A stretch of 64,000 nucleotides of DNA. Origin: Dryomyza anilis. Its lineage: Eukaryota; Arthropoda; Insecta; Diptera; Dryomyzidae. The translations under genes and the position numbers were made by a program. The notes beneath the pieces are model-generated. The model did not search any database, was not told the DNA's origin, and saw only the letters and a program-made list of their open reading frames with translations. The stretch spans positions 24,590,617 through 24,654,616 of the forward strand of contig OX638132.1 of assembly GCA_951804985.1 (NCBI GenBank). The letters run 5' to 3'. Every line of letters starts with the position of its first letter. Position 1 is the first letter of the stretch. Below, in pieces: positions 24,000 through 35,587 of the stretch.

Positions 24000-24560
24000 A
24001 CAAAGACTAAATAACACCAGTAGGACAAGTGACACTGGGAAATTTTGCAGTATAGAAGGGCAATTTTTGGCAATTTCTTCCCAATTCCCAGATGTGAACC
24101 ATTCTTGTGATTTACATTATCAGTTTGCAGATCTCATTAACTTCATCCAGTTTCATAATTAGCATACAAATTTAAAAAAAAAAGTGAAAAATTAACAAAA
24201 AAAAATATTACAAAAAAAAATATTAAGCATAATAAATTCATAGTGTCGCAAAAATAAATGCTGAATCGCTTGATTGACTAAAGAGGTCATACTGATACTA
24301 GGAGTAAATGCACAATTTTTTTATCATATCTTCTTAACTGATATATTTAAAGTTGTTTTTCTTTACCTCATTATATTTTTTTTATTCTTATTAAATTTAA
24401 ATTTATTATCACGCAAAAACTTAACTTTTAAACTAAAAACTAAAATAGTACTTTGGTAAAAAATTTTAAATTTCCCACTTTATTCCAATATTTTGTAACA
24501 AGTCCGATATTGATCTGTTTTAAAAAGAAACATTTAAAAAATTAATTAAAATTCATAAAA
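24000..24560. mobile_element. Third copy of the GTGGGAAA element, partial
   Basis: TACTTTGGTAAAAAATTTTA, then AAATTTCCCACTTTATTCC near 24467, align with 12837-12870 (TTTTGGTAAAAATTTTTAAG, GTTTCCCACTTTACCC), and the match continues through AACAAGTCC. The left inverted end is not clearly preserved (GACACTGGGAAATTTT near 24031 is a candidate). Confidence 0.5.
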
Positions 24561-24587
24561 AGATTATTTATTTTTAATAGTTTAAAA

Positions 24588-24765
24588 GTTCATACATTTT
24601 TTCATAAATAATATGAATGTGTTCATCAATATTATGAACTTTTTCATTACGGTTTTATGAACGATTTATAAATTTGATGAATTTCGTCATTAGTTGAGTC
24701 GTAATGACAAATTCATAATATTGTTGAACGAATTCATTAATAGTATGAACTTTTTTTTCTATGTA
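24588..24765. repeat. Palindromic MITE-like hairpin
   Basis: The sequence is close to its own reverse complement: AAAGTTCATAC at the left pairs with GTATGAACTTTTTT at the right, and GTTCATCAATATTATGAAC with GTTCAACAATATTATGAAT read from the other strand. Length about 175 bp. No TSD determined. Confidence 0.6.
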
Positions 24766-25704
24766 CGTAATTTGGTTAATGTAAAAACTTGGCTAATAGC
24801 TTCTATGAAATTTAGAATGACATATGCACCATGTAAAAGCAACAAAATTGGCTGAAGTTTAATATTTTCCAATTATGACAAACGTTTTACAAAATGACAA
24901 ATGACAAAATCATGACGCATTGATATTTAAAACTGTGCACCGAATAAAAAGAGCAAAGTACTGATGTTCACAAAAACCATTATATTGTGTTGAAAAAATT
25001 AAATTTGATGATGGCGTTTCTGAATGTTTCTTATTTTATACATTACTTATTAAATTTTAATATTTTAAATATTTAATCAAAGCACCTCAAAATAGACTTT
25101 CGGCAGCAGTCGTTTGGTTGTGTATGTTATTTCATGTGGTTTAGCGGCGTCTTGAATTTATAACCATAAATTTATCATTTCGAGTGGAGTCGACAACATA
25201 CTTTTCCACTGGGGCAAAAAAAGAGATTTTTGTACGCAACACTTTTTGCAGGGTACTATCTTTCATCTTTTTGTAGCTTGTTGGACAGACACGATTCTGC
25301 GGATATATTTTTTTTTCTTTTGTTCACATAGATTGGCAACCATTAACATTTGAATAAATTGCGGCTTGAATGAGATGGCGACAGGTTGATAAACTAGGTG
25401 CACAGCATAAGAAATTGTTGGAAGTTATGGAAATAATTAAAAACAACAAAAAGAAAATATAAACAAAAAAATTAATAGAAAAAGTGCTGCCATTTCATAT
25501 GGCAACGGATATTATTTTTCAAAAAAAGAATGATATAAGCTCTGCAGTGAAGTGTATTAACGTATGGTGTAATGAAGAAATGCATTTAGAGTTCAGTTGT
25601 TTTTTTTTAAACCTCACTTCAAAATTGAATATAGTTATTATATCCATTTAAATAAATTAAAATACAAGAGTTTTTAATATGGTGAAATTACAAAAGTCCT
25701 AAAA
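24766..25704. other. AT-rich, apparently unique DNA
   Basis: No tandem repeats or terminal repeats seen. The block at 25188-25265 (GTCGACAACATACTTTTCC, TACGCAACACTTTTTGCAGG) has weak resemblance to 32925-32975 (TATACGCAACACATATGATG, TGCAGGGC). Confidence 0.45.
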
Positions 25705-26110
25705 ATGTTTGATTCATCGATGTTTGATTCATCGATGACAATAATTCAGGGGGTCATTGTATGACTCAAAAAAATAAGAAAATGTAAAAAAAAATCTAAT
25801 TTGACATCCACTTAAAGATACAGGGTGTTAAAGAAATACATATTATTGACATTACCTAATCAAGAAAATTAGTTTTAAAGTATAATCTGTTGATAAATAA
25901 ATATCAATTTTTTACTCATGTTTTAGACAATGGTGTATCACATTTTCTTGATTTCTTCCTCTTTTAATATATACGTAAAATCGAAATTTACAAAAATAAA
26001 AATACAAATTTTGACATTGACATTTTTTCAACATTTCGTTACGGATCACCCCATTTTTTTCTTTTGGGAGATTGTCGTTCTTATATTTCAAAGATAGTTC
26101 CATATAATTC
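25705..26110. repeat. Dispersed repeat of the ACAGGGTGT family, copy 2
   Basis: Same order of blocks as 17680-18030: duplicated TTGATTCATCGATG, GGGGGTCATTGTATGACTC, AGATACAGGGTGTT, ATACATATTATTGACATTAC, TAATCTGTTGATAAATAAAT, TTTACAAAAATAAAAATACA, ATCACCCCATTTTTTTC. Confidence 0.7.
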
Positions 26111-26127
26111 TATAAAAAATAATAATA

Positions 26128-26853
26128 CACCATATCATCGTCGTTCAGTGAAAAGTCACTAAGTCCAAAAATTTAGTATTGGAATAATTGCTTTTAAAGA
26201 TATGAACTACCGTAACAAATCAGAATATTTTTGGATTCAAATAGTGCTAAGCTTGTAGTATAGACAACACATTCCACTACAAAATTTAAAAAAATAATTT
26301 GGACAAGACGCATGACCGTTATTGCCTTTTGTTCTTTATCGTTCAGTGAAAAATCACTAAGTCCCATACAAACAGTGCTCCAGTTTATCCAAATAATTGT
26401 ATCTGATTTCAGTTTAAATTAGAGATTAAAGAACTGCATAATATCTATCATTTAATTCAAAAAATCGTTGAAATTGGACCATTTTTGTGGATTCGGCACC
26501 GTTTTAATCATATTTCGACGATTGCCGTTCAATGAATAGTCACTAAGTCCCATATACACAATAACAGTGCTCTAGTTTATTCAAATAATTGTATCGGATT
26601 TCATTTTGCATTGGAGATAAAAGAACTGCATAATATTTATCATTTATTGACCATTTTTGTAGACTCAGCACGGTTTTATTCAGATTTCGACGATTGCCGT
26701 TCAGTGGGAAATCACTAAGTCCCATGTAAACAGTAACAGTGCTCCAGTTTATCCAAATAATTGTATCTGATTTCAGTTTAAATTAGATATGAAAGAACTG
26801 CATAATGCAAAAATGGACTTAACGTCTTTTCACTGAAAGACGATGATATATTA
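26128..26853. mobile_element. TIR element built from repeats of its own end motif
   Basis: The left end ATATCATCGTCGTTCAGTG with AAAAGTCACTAAGTCC is mirrored at the right end (GGACTTAACGTCTTTTCAC, then GACGATGATAT; about 35 bp). Inside, the motif GTTCAGTGAAAAATCACTAA recurs in the same orientation at 26143, 26341, 26527 and 26699, giving units of 198, 186 and 172 bp that also share AGTGCTCCAGTTTATCC and AAAGAACTGCATAAT. The motif itself can form a small AGTG/CACT hairpin. No coding. Confidence 0.78.
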
Positions 26854-26989
26854 GGTTTTTTTTGTTAACCTATTTTTTAAATAATTTAATAATAATATAA
26901 TAATTTTAATTAATTATAAAAAAAAAATGTATGCTGTTCTTAATTGATTTTTGTTGCATTTTCTTAACTTTTACTTTCAGTATTTTTTT

Positions 26990-28302
26990 TTTTTGTTTTT
27001 TAGTTTAGTTTAGTTTTTTGTTTTGGAGTTTTTACTTGGGTGTGATATTTTATTTTGTTAGTGTTCTTCATTTTCATTTGATTTTTTCATTTTTAATTTG
27101 CTTTTACACTTGTGTTAATCTTTTCATTGTTTTTTTGCTTTCATTTTTATGTATGTTTTGTTTTGTATGTATGTATGTATGTATGTATGTATGTATGTAT
27201 ATTGTGTTTAGCTTTTCTTTTGATAATGTTTTTTATTTTCATTTTTTGTGTTTTTTGTTTTCTGCTGTTTTTGATTTGAAATTAACTTTGTATTTTGTTT
27301 TTACTTTTTTTTTTGTTTTTGTGCTTTTTTCTTTGTTTTTTGTATTTTTGCATGTGTGTTTATGGTGCGGTTTTTGTGTTTGTAAATTTGTGTTATTGCA
27401 TATGTTTTTGATTTTGCCTTTGGTTTTTGCTTTTGATTTTTTATTTCGTTGTATTTGCATTTGTTTATGTGCACTTTTGTTTTTGTAATTTCTCTTTTGT
27501 CTTTGCGTTTTTGTTTCTTTGTTCGTTTTTGTTTTATTAATTTTGTTCTTGTTTTCGTCTTATTACTTTTATTGTGTTTTTGTAATTTTCTTTTTTTCTT
27601 TTGTTTTGTTTTTGCTTTAGTTTTTGTGTTTTAGTTTTAATGTTTTTTGTTTTTATGTTGTTGTTTGGTTTTTGATTCTACTCTTGCCTTTGGTTTTTGC
27701 TTTTGATTTTTTTATTTCTTTGTATTTGCATTTGTTTATGTGGTTTTTTGTTTTTGAAATTTCTCTTTTGTCTTTGCGTTTTGTTTTGTGTTTTTGCTTC
27801 TTTGTTCGTTTTTGTTTTATTAATTTTGCTCTTTTTTTCGTCTTATTACTTTTATTGTGTTTTTCTTTTTTTCTTTTTCTTTGGTTTTGTTTTTGCTTTA
27901 GTTTTTGTGTTTTAGTTTTAATGTTTTTTGTTTTTATGTTGTTGTTTGGTTTTTGATTTTACTCTTGTTTTTGCTTTTGAATTTGCTTTAGTTATTGCTT
28001 TTAGTTGTTGTGTTATGCTTCCGTATTTGTGTTTTTGCCTTGTGTTTTTTGTTTATTTTCTATATTTTTGATTTTTATGTTTTTGATTTTATATTATGTT
28101 TTTCTATTGTTTTTGTGTTTTGTTTTTGCGTTTTTGTTTCGTGATTTTGCTTTTCTGTTTTTGTGTTATTAATTTTGCTATTATTACTTTTTTTGTGTTT
28201 AAGTATTTATTATTTTTTTTTTTTTTCTTTAAATTTTGTGTTTTTGATTTAACTTCTGTTTTTGCTTCTTAATTTGGTTAATTTTTTGCTTTTGTTTTGT
28301 GT
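26990..28302. repeat. T-rich low-complexity array (TTTTTG words)
   Basis: About 1.3 kb almost lacking A and C on the plus strand, built from GTTTTTGTTTTTGCTTTTG-like words. It includes a (TATG)n microsatellite at 27164-27201 and a clear 270-bp tandem duplication (27417-27686 and 27687 to about 27965; both begin CCTTTGGTTTTTGCTTTTGA). Open frames here (for example 27018-27488, poly-F/L/V) are compositional, with no ATG start at the first codon. It is joined directly to a Helitron 5' end at 28303 and may be that element's interior. Confidence 0.88.
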
Positions 28303-28464
28303 TTTGGAAGGTGACACGCCCCATTATTCATTACCACCCATATATAGGATATGCCACCGTCCGAATTACATAATATCCTCGTGTAAAATTTAAGTCAAAT
28401 CGGTACTTAGACGTGAACAAATAGAGAGGTAGACGTCATACGGACAAAGGTTTTTATAGTATGA
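28303..28464 (-). mobile_element. Helitron 5' end, fragment
   Basis: Minus strand: a TATAAAAACCTTTGTCCG start, TTTGTTCACGTCTAAGTACC, then GGGGCGTGTCACC, matching the 5' modules of Helitrons B and C in order. The 5' TC would lie near 28464, but the flanking base does not fit the usual A|TC, so this edge is uncertain. Its 3' end cannot be found. Confidence 0.72.
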
Positions 28465-29450
28465 CAGTCTAAAAAATTAAAATCGCTGGAAAACAATATT
28501 TATCCGAATTAAGAAGGTCTTTAAAGTAAGTATTTTTCAAAATATATTCCAAAATTTTAAATTATATTTTAATATAGTTCTCTAAAGAATAAGAAAATGT
28601 TCATATAGTCCCTCTTTAAACCATCTCAATTACTGTCATTCTGTGCAGTAGATCTTTGCCTTCTACTTGAGATGAAGGTCACGCTATGGTGTTCTCTGTC
28701 ATGCGACTCAGCTTCGAGTTACAAAATAAAATACATTCATTGAAACCCTTTTACAATTATCTGCCCGCCAGCCAGTCAAATAACCAAACAACAAAAAAAA
28801 AAAGGTCAAAGCAGTTCCTTTGCTCTGCATTTCTTCTCTTTTGTGTAGCCACTTCGTTAACAAAAATTATGTGCGTCACTTATCATGCGGATGCCGAACC
28901 TCATCAGGTTGCTTATTGCGCGATTATCCAGCACTAAGAAATTTGGTAGAAAAAGGAGCAGGAGTAGGTAATACTGCTGTCCTTTGGCGAGGTTTAGAAC
29001 TTTGTCATCATTGTTGTCATTTTATTTAACGCTTATTAGATTGCTTTCGTATCAAAATTAAGGGTATTTTTTGCTAGTTAGTGAAAATGATAAAAGTCCG
29101 CAACGTGCGGCGCAATCAAAAAATAAAATTTTTAAACCCAAAAAGAAAAGTGGAAGGACAAATACATGCAATCATCAGTAGTACAAAGGATGATTTAAGC
29201 TGATAATAGTTTCTTTAAATTTAGAAAATATTTAAAAATATTTTAACTACAAAAAGTGCGTATTAATTTATATGTACCAACTTATATGTACCAGCGACAT
29301 ATACATTTTTTAAATTTTAACTTAACAAATCTATTTCCTATAGTTCAAAAATTATCGATTTATTTATGTGAGAGTATTCTGTATAAAAGATATACATTTA
29401 ATTATTCCACATTATTCCCAACCAAGATATAGAGTATTTTATATTAGGGC
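28465..29450. other. Mostly unique DNA with a GC-richer block
   Basis: 28640-29035 is richer in G and C than its surroundings (CTGCCCGCCAGCCAGTC; ATGCGGATGCCGAACCTC). Only short frames occur (83 and 69 codons) with no recognisable domain. ATGTACCA is duplicated near 29273 and 29286. No gene call. Confidence 0.4.
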
Positions 29451-29451
29451 C

Positions 29452-30190
29452 CGACCGACTTCAAGTGCCACCCATGTGACTTAACTTTTCACACTCGTTG
29501 TTGTTTATTTTTTGCTAATGTTTTTGATTTTTTTTTTGTTTACTTCGATTTTTTATGATAGCTTTTTTTTTCTTGATTTCCGTGCTGTTGCTTTAATACA
29601 ATGTTTTATTTTGTGTTTTTGATTTTTTTTATGCTATCATTTTTGTGCTTTAGCTTTTTCTCTTAATTTTTGTTGTTGTTTTTTTTTTCTTTCTTATAAT
29701 TTCTTGTTTTAACTTTTTGTGTATTTCCTTTTGCCTTAGTGTTTCTTAATTTTTCGCATTTGTATTTGACTTTATTGTTGTGTATTAACTTTTACTCTTT
29801 TGCTTTTGATTTCGTATATTGCTTTAAATCTTGTATTTGGTTTTTATTTTGCATATACTATTTTAGCTTTTGTGTTTGTCTTTATTTTTATTTTTGCTTA
29901 TGATCTTTATTTTGTGTTTTGATTGGATTATCAGTTTTTAATTTTGCGTTTGTTTTTGTGTATTTGTTATTGATTTTGATTGTGCGTTTTTGCTTTTATT
30001 TTTGTACTTTGTGTTTTTGTATTTTATTTTGAGTGTGTGTGATTTTCAATTTTCTTTCTTTTGTGTATGATTTTGTTTGGCATTTGATTTTTCATTTGTC
30101 TTTCTGTTTTTGCTTTGCTTTTTATTACAGATTTTCTTTTTTTGATATGTCATACTTTTATTTTTATATTATTTTGGTATTTTTTATGTT
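29452..30190 (-). mobile_element. Mini-me-type left end joined to a second T-rich array
   Basis: Minus strand reads AAGTTAAGTCACATGGG then GTCGGTCGGGCCC, the left-end signature found at 40485, 55145, 55870 and 58933. It abuts about 680 bp of TTTTTG/TTTTGC-rich low complexity (29505-30185), like the array at 26990-28302. Confidence 0.6.
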
Positions 30191-30200
30191 TTCATGTTCG

Positions 30201-31064
30201 TACACTCAGAAGAAAATGTACCATTAAGTACTTTATGGTACGACCATTTATCTTATGGTTCATGTATTAATAGTTTTTCTTTTTAAATCAAAAGTTTTCT
30301 AATTAATTCAATAGTATTTGAAAAATTCAGCACCATAAATTTAAATATTTCAATATTATTATTTTAAATAGAATAAATACTGTTGTTTTAATGGTTTCCT
30401 CCTATAATAATAAACGTGGTGTAAAAAAAAAACATAAAAACGAATGCAAACATGTTCGTTTTGTACGTCATTCTGCGTGATTAATCAAAATGGTCGCATG
30501 TATTTTTTTGTTATAATCCACATTATTAAACGCGACATTGGTAAATAAATTATATTTATATATTTATTTATATTTTTATTTATTACAGAAAATAAATAAT
30601 ACATCGAACTTCTATTATGGCAACGGACTCAAAAATAACTGCAGACTCAAGTACTACAATCAATTATAGGAAACCAAAGCAAACATTAAATGTTTTATGA
30701 CCTTTTGCAGCAAGAAGTGTCTTTTTATGTGTGTATTGTAAAAGTGAATATCAATTTCGACATTTAAATAAAATAATATATACAATAAATTAACTAAAAT
30801 ACACTTTTGTTTTAATAAATTATTAGGAAAATGTAATTCGAATATACCATCAAATTAATAATACGTATCATTAAATTTTTATAGGTCTTTCTTATTGACA
30901 TTACAATATCACATTATAAAATTTATGGTACAACCACACATTGTATTAAGAGTTTCAATAATACTGAACTGATGGGACGCATCCAATTGACCAATTTTAA
31001 TGGTATAAATTATTGTTTTTCTATTGAAATACTATCAATTTACCATGATTTTTTTCTGGGTTTA
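30201..31064. mobile_element. TA-flanked DNA transposon, copy 1 (non-autonomous)
   Basis: Begins TACACTCAGAAGAAAATG and ends TTTTTTTCTGGGTTTA; inverted ends flanked by TA fit the Tc1/mariner type. 864 bp, colinear with copy 2 (49454-50274): GTACGACCATT, AATAAACGTGGT, GTTCGTTTTGTACGTCATTC, ATTGACCAATTTTAATGG. No transposase frame longer than about 100 codons, and no recognisable DDE motif. Confidence 0.85.
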
Positions 31065-31072
31065 GTTGTTAT

Positions 31073-31228
31073 AAGTGCCGAGTTATATAATTTTAAAATT
31101 ATAATTGGTATGCGAGGTGCCACGTCTCATTCTCTAATACCGCCCATTTATAGCCTTACCATCTGGTGTTCTCTTTTATTTCCATATCAGCAGCTTAGAC
31201 GTGATACTGGAACAAACAGACTTATAGG
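31073..31228 (-). mobile_element. Helitron 5' fragment fused to mini-me
   Basis: Minus strand: TTTGTTCCAGTATCACGTCT, ATAAATGGGCGGTATTAGAG, GACGTGGCACCTCGCATACC, ACTCGGCACTTATAAC, in the order of Helitron B's first 230 bp. The frame at 30972-31274 runs across two unrelated elements and is not a gene. Confidence 0.75.
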
Positions 31229-31952
31229 TGGACAATATTTATACCCTACACCTATGAGGTACATGGTATATTAACTTTGTTCAGATATTGTAACGCCTCT
31301 TAGGAGGCGTCGCCCGTAAGGAAAAGTATATATATTCTTTATCAGCATCACCACCCGAGTCCGTTTATCTATGTCCGTCTGTCTATTCGAAAACATAGTA
31401 TCTTGCGAAATACCTCTTAGAATGCGATGAAAATTCGTTTCAATACTTTTTAGCCAAAAGTTAGTTCTGTAAATGAAAATGACCCAAATCGGTCAACGGA
31501 CACGCCAACCTCCCATACAAGTCACTTATATATAACACTTTAGGAACCAATAATTCAATAAGTATTCAAGATATTTTTATAAAATTTAAAATGTATTGTT
31601 ATAATATACCTAGAAATATGTGTTCCAAAAATGGGCGCCCATATTTGATTTTTTTATTATTATCCGCTTTTTCATAGTGAACAATTTATTCGCAAATTAT
31701 TGAAAACATATTTATGAAATATTAGCCTTAAATCTCCACATATGTTTAACAATTGGGCGTGATCCGCCCACATTTATTTTTCAGCATTTTATGATTATTT
31801 TTTTTTTATTTTATATTGATTTTTTTAATAATGTGTTTATGCGATGTAAATTTCTGATATGTAAATAATATCCTGAGGGTGATCATCATAATTAAGAACT
31901 TTTAAAGGTAGGTATGCATATAATTAAATTTCCCATATTAATAGTTTTTTTG
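31229..31952 (-). mobile_element. Mini-me-type element, copy A
   Basis: Reverse copy of 58933-59807. It shows TATACCCTACACCTATGAGG, the core GAAAAGTATATATATTC (31321), a decayed GTCY tract (31361-31385), GGTCAACGGACACGCC, AAATGGGCGCCCAT, GGGCGTGATCCGCCCAC and CCCATATTAATAG. Core plus GTCY tract is the published hallmark of dipteran mini-me elements, which are related to DINE-1/Helentron-derived repeats. Non-coding. Confidence 0.78.
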
Positions 31953-33160
31953 TAATTATCGATAATTCATTTTTACACTAAATATATGTGAAAATGTTTA
32001 TGGTATATAACATTGGGACACATTTTTAAAACTTAAAATAGCAAAGATTGAATAAAATCTATTAATTTTTCAACATCTGTTAAATTTCAGAACTTACCTA
32101 AAAGTATACTAAAGTGTGTCGACAGTAAATCATGCGATTCTCATAGTAACTCTTGCAATTAATACATAAATCCACACAATTGCCGCAATTGCTGTCAAAT
32201 ACCAAACCCACAGAGGTAAAAACAACAACAACAAATAACAATAAAATTAAAACAATAGCCATACTTATATCATAATAAACAACAGCATATGCCTGAAAAT
32301 ATTCAACGAAAAAATGAAAAATGTCTGCAAAATCACTATGTATTTGGTATATTCAACGGTACGAAATAGCCCCCAATGACATAAGCCCCAACAAAAAAAA
32401 TAAACGAATAGTCCCAAAATTAAAATAACACTTAAATGAAATATCACCCAAATATTAAAAATTAAATAAACTCCAAAAATTTGAGTTTGATTTCATATGA
32501 AATAACCCAAAATGGAATAACACCCACATTTTTTGGTGTTTATTTCATTTTGTGTGGGAGTTATTTCCGCCGTCTTTTCAATTGCGGTAGCAATAACATA
32601 ATTCATGCATTGCACAGCAGGAGGTAGGGTGACAGACAAGGCATGGATTCAAAAACATACAGCACATCATAATTTAATATGCCATCGGGTTGAAATATGA
32701 TTTTATAAGCAGCAGCGAAAGGTCGGGAAACATTTTCCGTTGTTGTTACGGCAGCCATTTTTCACGCACTCTTTATATTATTTATGTGCTTCTGTTGTGT
32801 TTTATAGCACATTTCTGTGTGTTTTTATAGCACATTTTCGGGCATTTTCATGCGCATATTTACGCCTATTTGCTCATCGATGACGCTGTGTTGTCATTGC
32901 ACACTGGATCAAAATTGAAAATAGCTCGACAAAAATAATTTTTTATACGCAACACATATGATGTGCAGGGCATGTTTTGTTCTAATTAAAAAGTAATACG
33001 AAATTACCAAACATGTATTAAGAATGAAGTGTAATTAAACTTTAATCGAAATTGGATTTATTTTTGTTTAGATTGTAATAACATATTATTATGTGTAAAC
33101 ATTATTATATTGTTTCGTATAATCTGTCAAATTTACCATAAATATGTTAAAAAACAAACA
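31953..33160. other. Mostly unique DNA
   Basis: Includes short echoes of one word (AAATAACACCCACATTTTTT near 32511; TTTTATAGCACATTT duplicated at 32800 and 32825). No long ATG-initiated frame. Confidence 0.45.
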
Positions 33161-33164
33161 GACG

Positions 33165-33480
33165 AAATTGGCAACGTTGTGCAGCGTTTACTACCTACGT
33201 CGGTTTTGCCATCATTTGAACATATTGATGTTTTGAACCAGATAAAAAATAAATTAAATTTTATTTAAATAAATGTATGCAACACTCTTATTGAATACGA
33301 AGTTGTCAACGTTGAGCAGCATTTTCTACCTATGTCTCTTTTGTCGTCGTTTGATATATGTATTGGGTTCTTTTAAACATACTGATGTTTGAAAACAAAC
33401 AAAAAAAATATGAAAATAAATTTAAATAAAGGTATTCTTGCTACACTCTATTATTGTAAATGAAGTTGTCACTAGGTAAC
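33165..33480. repeat. Diverged tandem repeat (about 2.3 copies, 135-165 bp)
   Basis: Units start GAAATTGGCAACGTTG (33165), GAAGTTGTCAACGTTG (33300) and GAAGTTGTCACTAGG (about 33462). Each contains CAGC(G/A)TTT(A/T)CTACCTA, ACATA(T/C)TGATGTTT and ATTTAAATAAA. Many AAACATA words continue through 33860. Confidence 0.68.
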
Positions 33481-33989
33481 CGGCATTTTTGATATGTTTT
33501 ATGTAAACATACAACTTTTTTAACTGAAACAACTGATATGTTTCTCTGAAAACATATTTATATTCAGGTCGTTCCAAATCAAGTTTTATTTTAAACATAT
33601 TATATATTAAATTTTTTATTTATTTCTTGTTCCGATTCAAATATTGATTTTGTTTGAAAGTAGTAATTATTATGTTTAAATTTGAACATACACAATTTAA
33701 AGGGGCAACACAAAATGTTTCGGTGCTATCATAATGTAAATCTGAGCACATTACAGCACTGTTCAAGTGTCAAGACAACCGTGTTTACAAATGATGTATC
33801 AGGCAATTATATATTATGTTTACATAAATTCCAAACATACATGTTAATGCCTGCGAAAGTGTGATAGGGAGAGTCCATTTTTTTGCAGTGTGCTGGTAGT
33901 GACCAGTGTCCGTCTATCTGCCTACATTGTAACTTAATAAATACTGACAAGAATGCAATGACATCTTACTTCAAAATGTTTTATCCAAA

Positions 33990-34520
33990 ACATAGTTCAG
34001 AGAATGCAAACGAGCCAAACCAGTCAATTGACACGCCTACCTCCCATATAAATCACTTACGTATAACTCTTTAGGAACCAGTATCTCGTAAGTTATACAA
34101 GATATAGTTATAAAATTTAAAAAATATTTTTAGAATTCCCCAAAAAATATTTGTTTCAAAAATGGACATAATCCGCTCATAATTTTTAGGTTGTTTTTCG
34201 ATTTTTCATTACAGATAATGATTATTAATTATAGTAGTCGTAAATTATTTAAAACAAAACCTTGCAGATCTATACATATATATAAAAATGGGCGTAATTC
34301 GCCCACTTTTTTTTATTTCAATACATTTTTAATTATGGCCGTTTTGACATAAATTATTTAAGACACAATTTTTAATGTGGGAATATTATGATGATGGTTT
34401 TTATCACAATCATGAATTTAATAATTTAGGTTTATTATTAATTATCGCCCATTAATTTCTCCACCAATTTTCATAGTCGGAACTTAAAGTCGGTTGGGTC
34501 ATTATTGGGCCTGAATTTTG
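33990..34520 (-). mobile_element. Mini-me-type element, copy C, fragment
   Basis: ATTGACACGCCTACCTCCCA, AACTCTTTAGGAACCAGTAT and AATGGGCGTAATTCGCCCAC follow the order of copy A (31489-31780). The core and GTCY tract are missing. Confidence 0.65.
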
Positions 34521-34756
34521 CATTTACGTTACTAGAAAAACGATAAAAATATTAAACCTATTCATTTTTTTTACTATTATGTGACTACGACTTGTTTCTT
34601 TAACCTTCATCTAACATTGTTATAACGTAAAAATAATTATAAAATTTACTATTCTATTCAATTTATGTAACTTTTTCGTAGTAGAATAAATTTCTGATAC
34701 TGACAACATAAAAACGAATGTACTCAACGTTTTAGTATTAACATGAATCGAAATTG

Positions 34757-34980
34757 TACACCCAGAAAAAAATACTAAATATATAATAGTTTTTTACTAT
34801 TAAAAATAGTCAATAGGATAAATTATTATTTTAATCGGAAAATACCATTAAATACTAGAAAATACCATGACATTGCCATTAAGTTTATATGAAAAGATTT
34901 ATTTTTTGTATACTATTAAATCAATAATAGTCCTATTGACCAATTTTAATGGGATTTGAAGGAATTTTTTTCTGGTTGTA
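34757..34980. mobile_element. MITE of the TA-flanked transposon family
   Basis: TACACCCAGAAAAAAATAC at the left and TTTTTTTCTGGTTGTA at the right; 224 bp including TA on both sides. It shares TATTGACCAATTTTAATGG with the right end of the 0.8-kb copies, so it is an internally deleted relative. Confidence 0.8.
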
Positions 34981-35099
34981 GTCTCGCGATAATCAAATAA
35001 TGTCAAAACGAATTGTCTGAACATTGCAGTATTTACGTCTAATTTGAATCACACATTTAACTTACTTGATTTTTATTCAAAAATACAATACTTAGATTT

Positions 35100-35490
35100 T
35101 ATGAGAGATTTTTAAAATTTTAGACCACTGTGCGATGACGATTCATCTGTGTTATGCAGCGGAGGGTATCAGTGGACGCGGACGATTGCACATCGCCACA
35201 GCTGATGATACGCTTGACAGCGCCAACAACAAATGACGCCGGATGCGGATAAGGATGCGGATGTGTTTCTGCGGAAGTGGTCTACAGACGCAGTATGGGA
35301 TTATAGTGTCTGTGGCGCGGCGTACGATGTTGAACAAACGTGAAAAAAAACGTTAAAAAAAAAATAAAAAAGAACAGAAAGAAACGTTGAATATTTAATG
35401 ATTAATCAGTTAGCACAATAAATTTAGCATTTATTATGTTGACCGCGACCGCACGTTGCTTGCTTGTGTCGGAGTAGCCTGCACTGCAGA
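35100..35490. other. GC-richer unique block
   Basis: 35140-35340 is well above the local GC level, with GATGCGGATAAGGATGCGGA and several GCGG/CCGC words, followed by A-rich DNA and another GC patch (GACCGCGACCGCACGTTGC near 35441). The open minus frame at 35152-35337 starts with TTG and has no early ATG. It could be an exon or a regulatory element; nothing decides it. Confidence 0.3.
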
Positions 35491-35587
35491 CTTGGTTTAA
35501 TACCACACTACTCAACAAAACTAGAACAAAATTTTGCCATGGACTTCCCATACATCAATCCTTGATTTTGACTGCATACATATTTTT

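Noticed and set aside
24588..24765. Transcription terminator or functional RNA hairpin
   Set aside because: Its length and AT-only composition fit a palindromic MITE better; no promoter or conserved RNA family is visible.
27018..27488. 156-codon frame, the longest in the window, suggesting a membrane protein
   Set aside because: It begins with TTG and is poly-F/L/V because the DNA is almost pure T and G; no charged or conserved residues pattern it as a protein.
30972..31274. 100-codon frame starting with ATG
   Set aside because: It crosses the right end of a TA-flanked transposon, a Helitron fragment and a mini-me element, so it is a chance fusion.
35152..35337. 61-codon arginine-rich minus frame
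   Set aside because: It starts with TTG and the only methionine is near the end.
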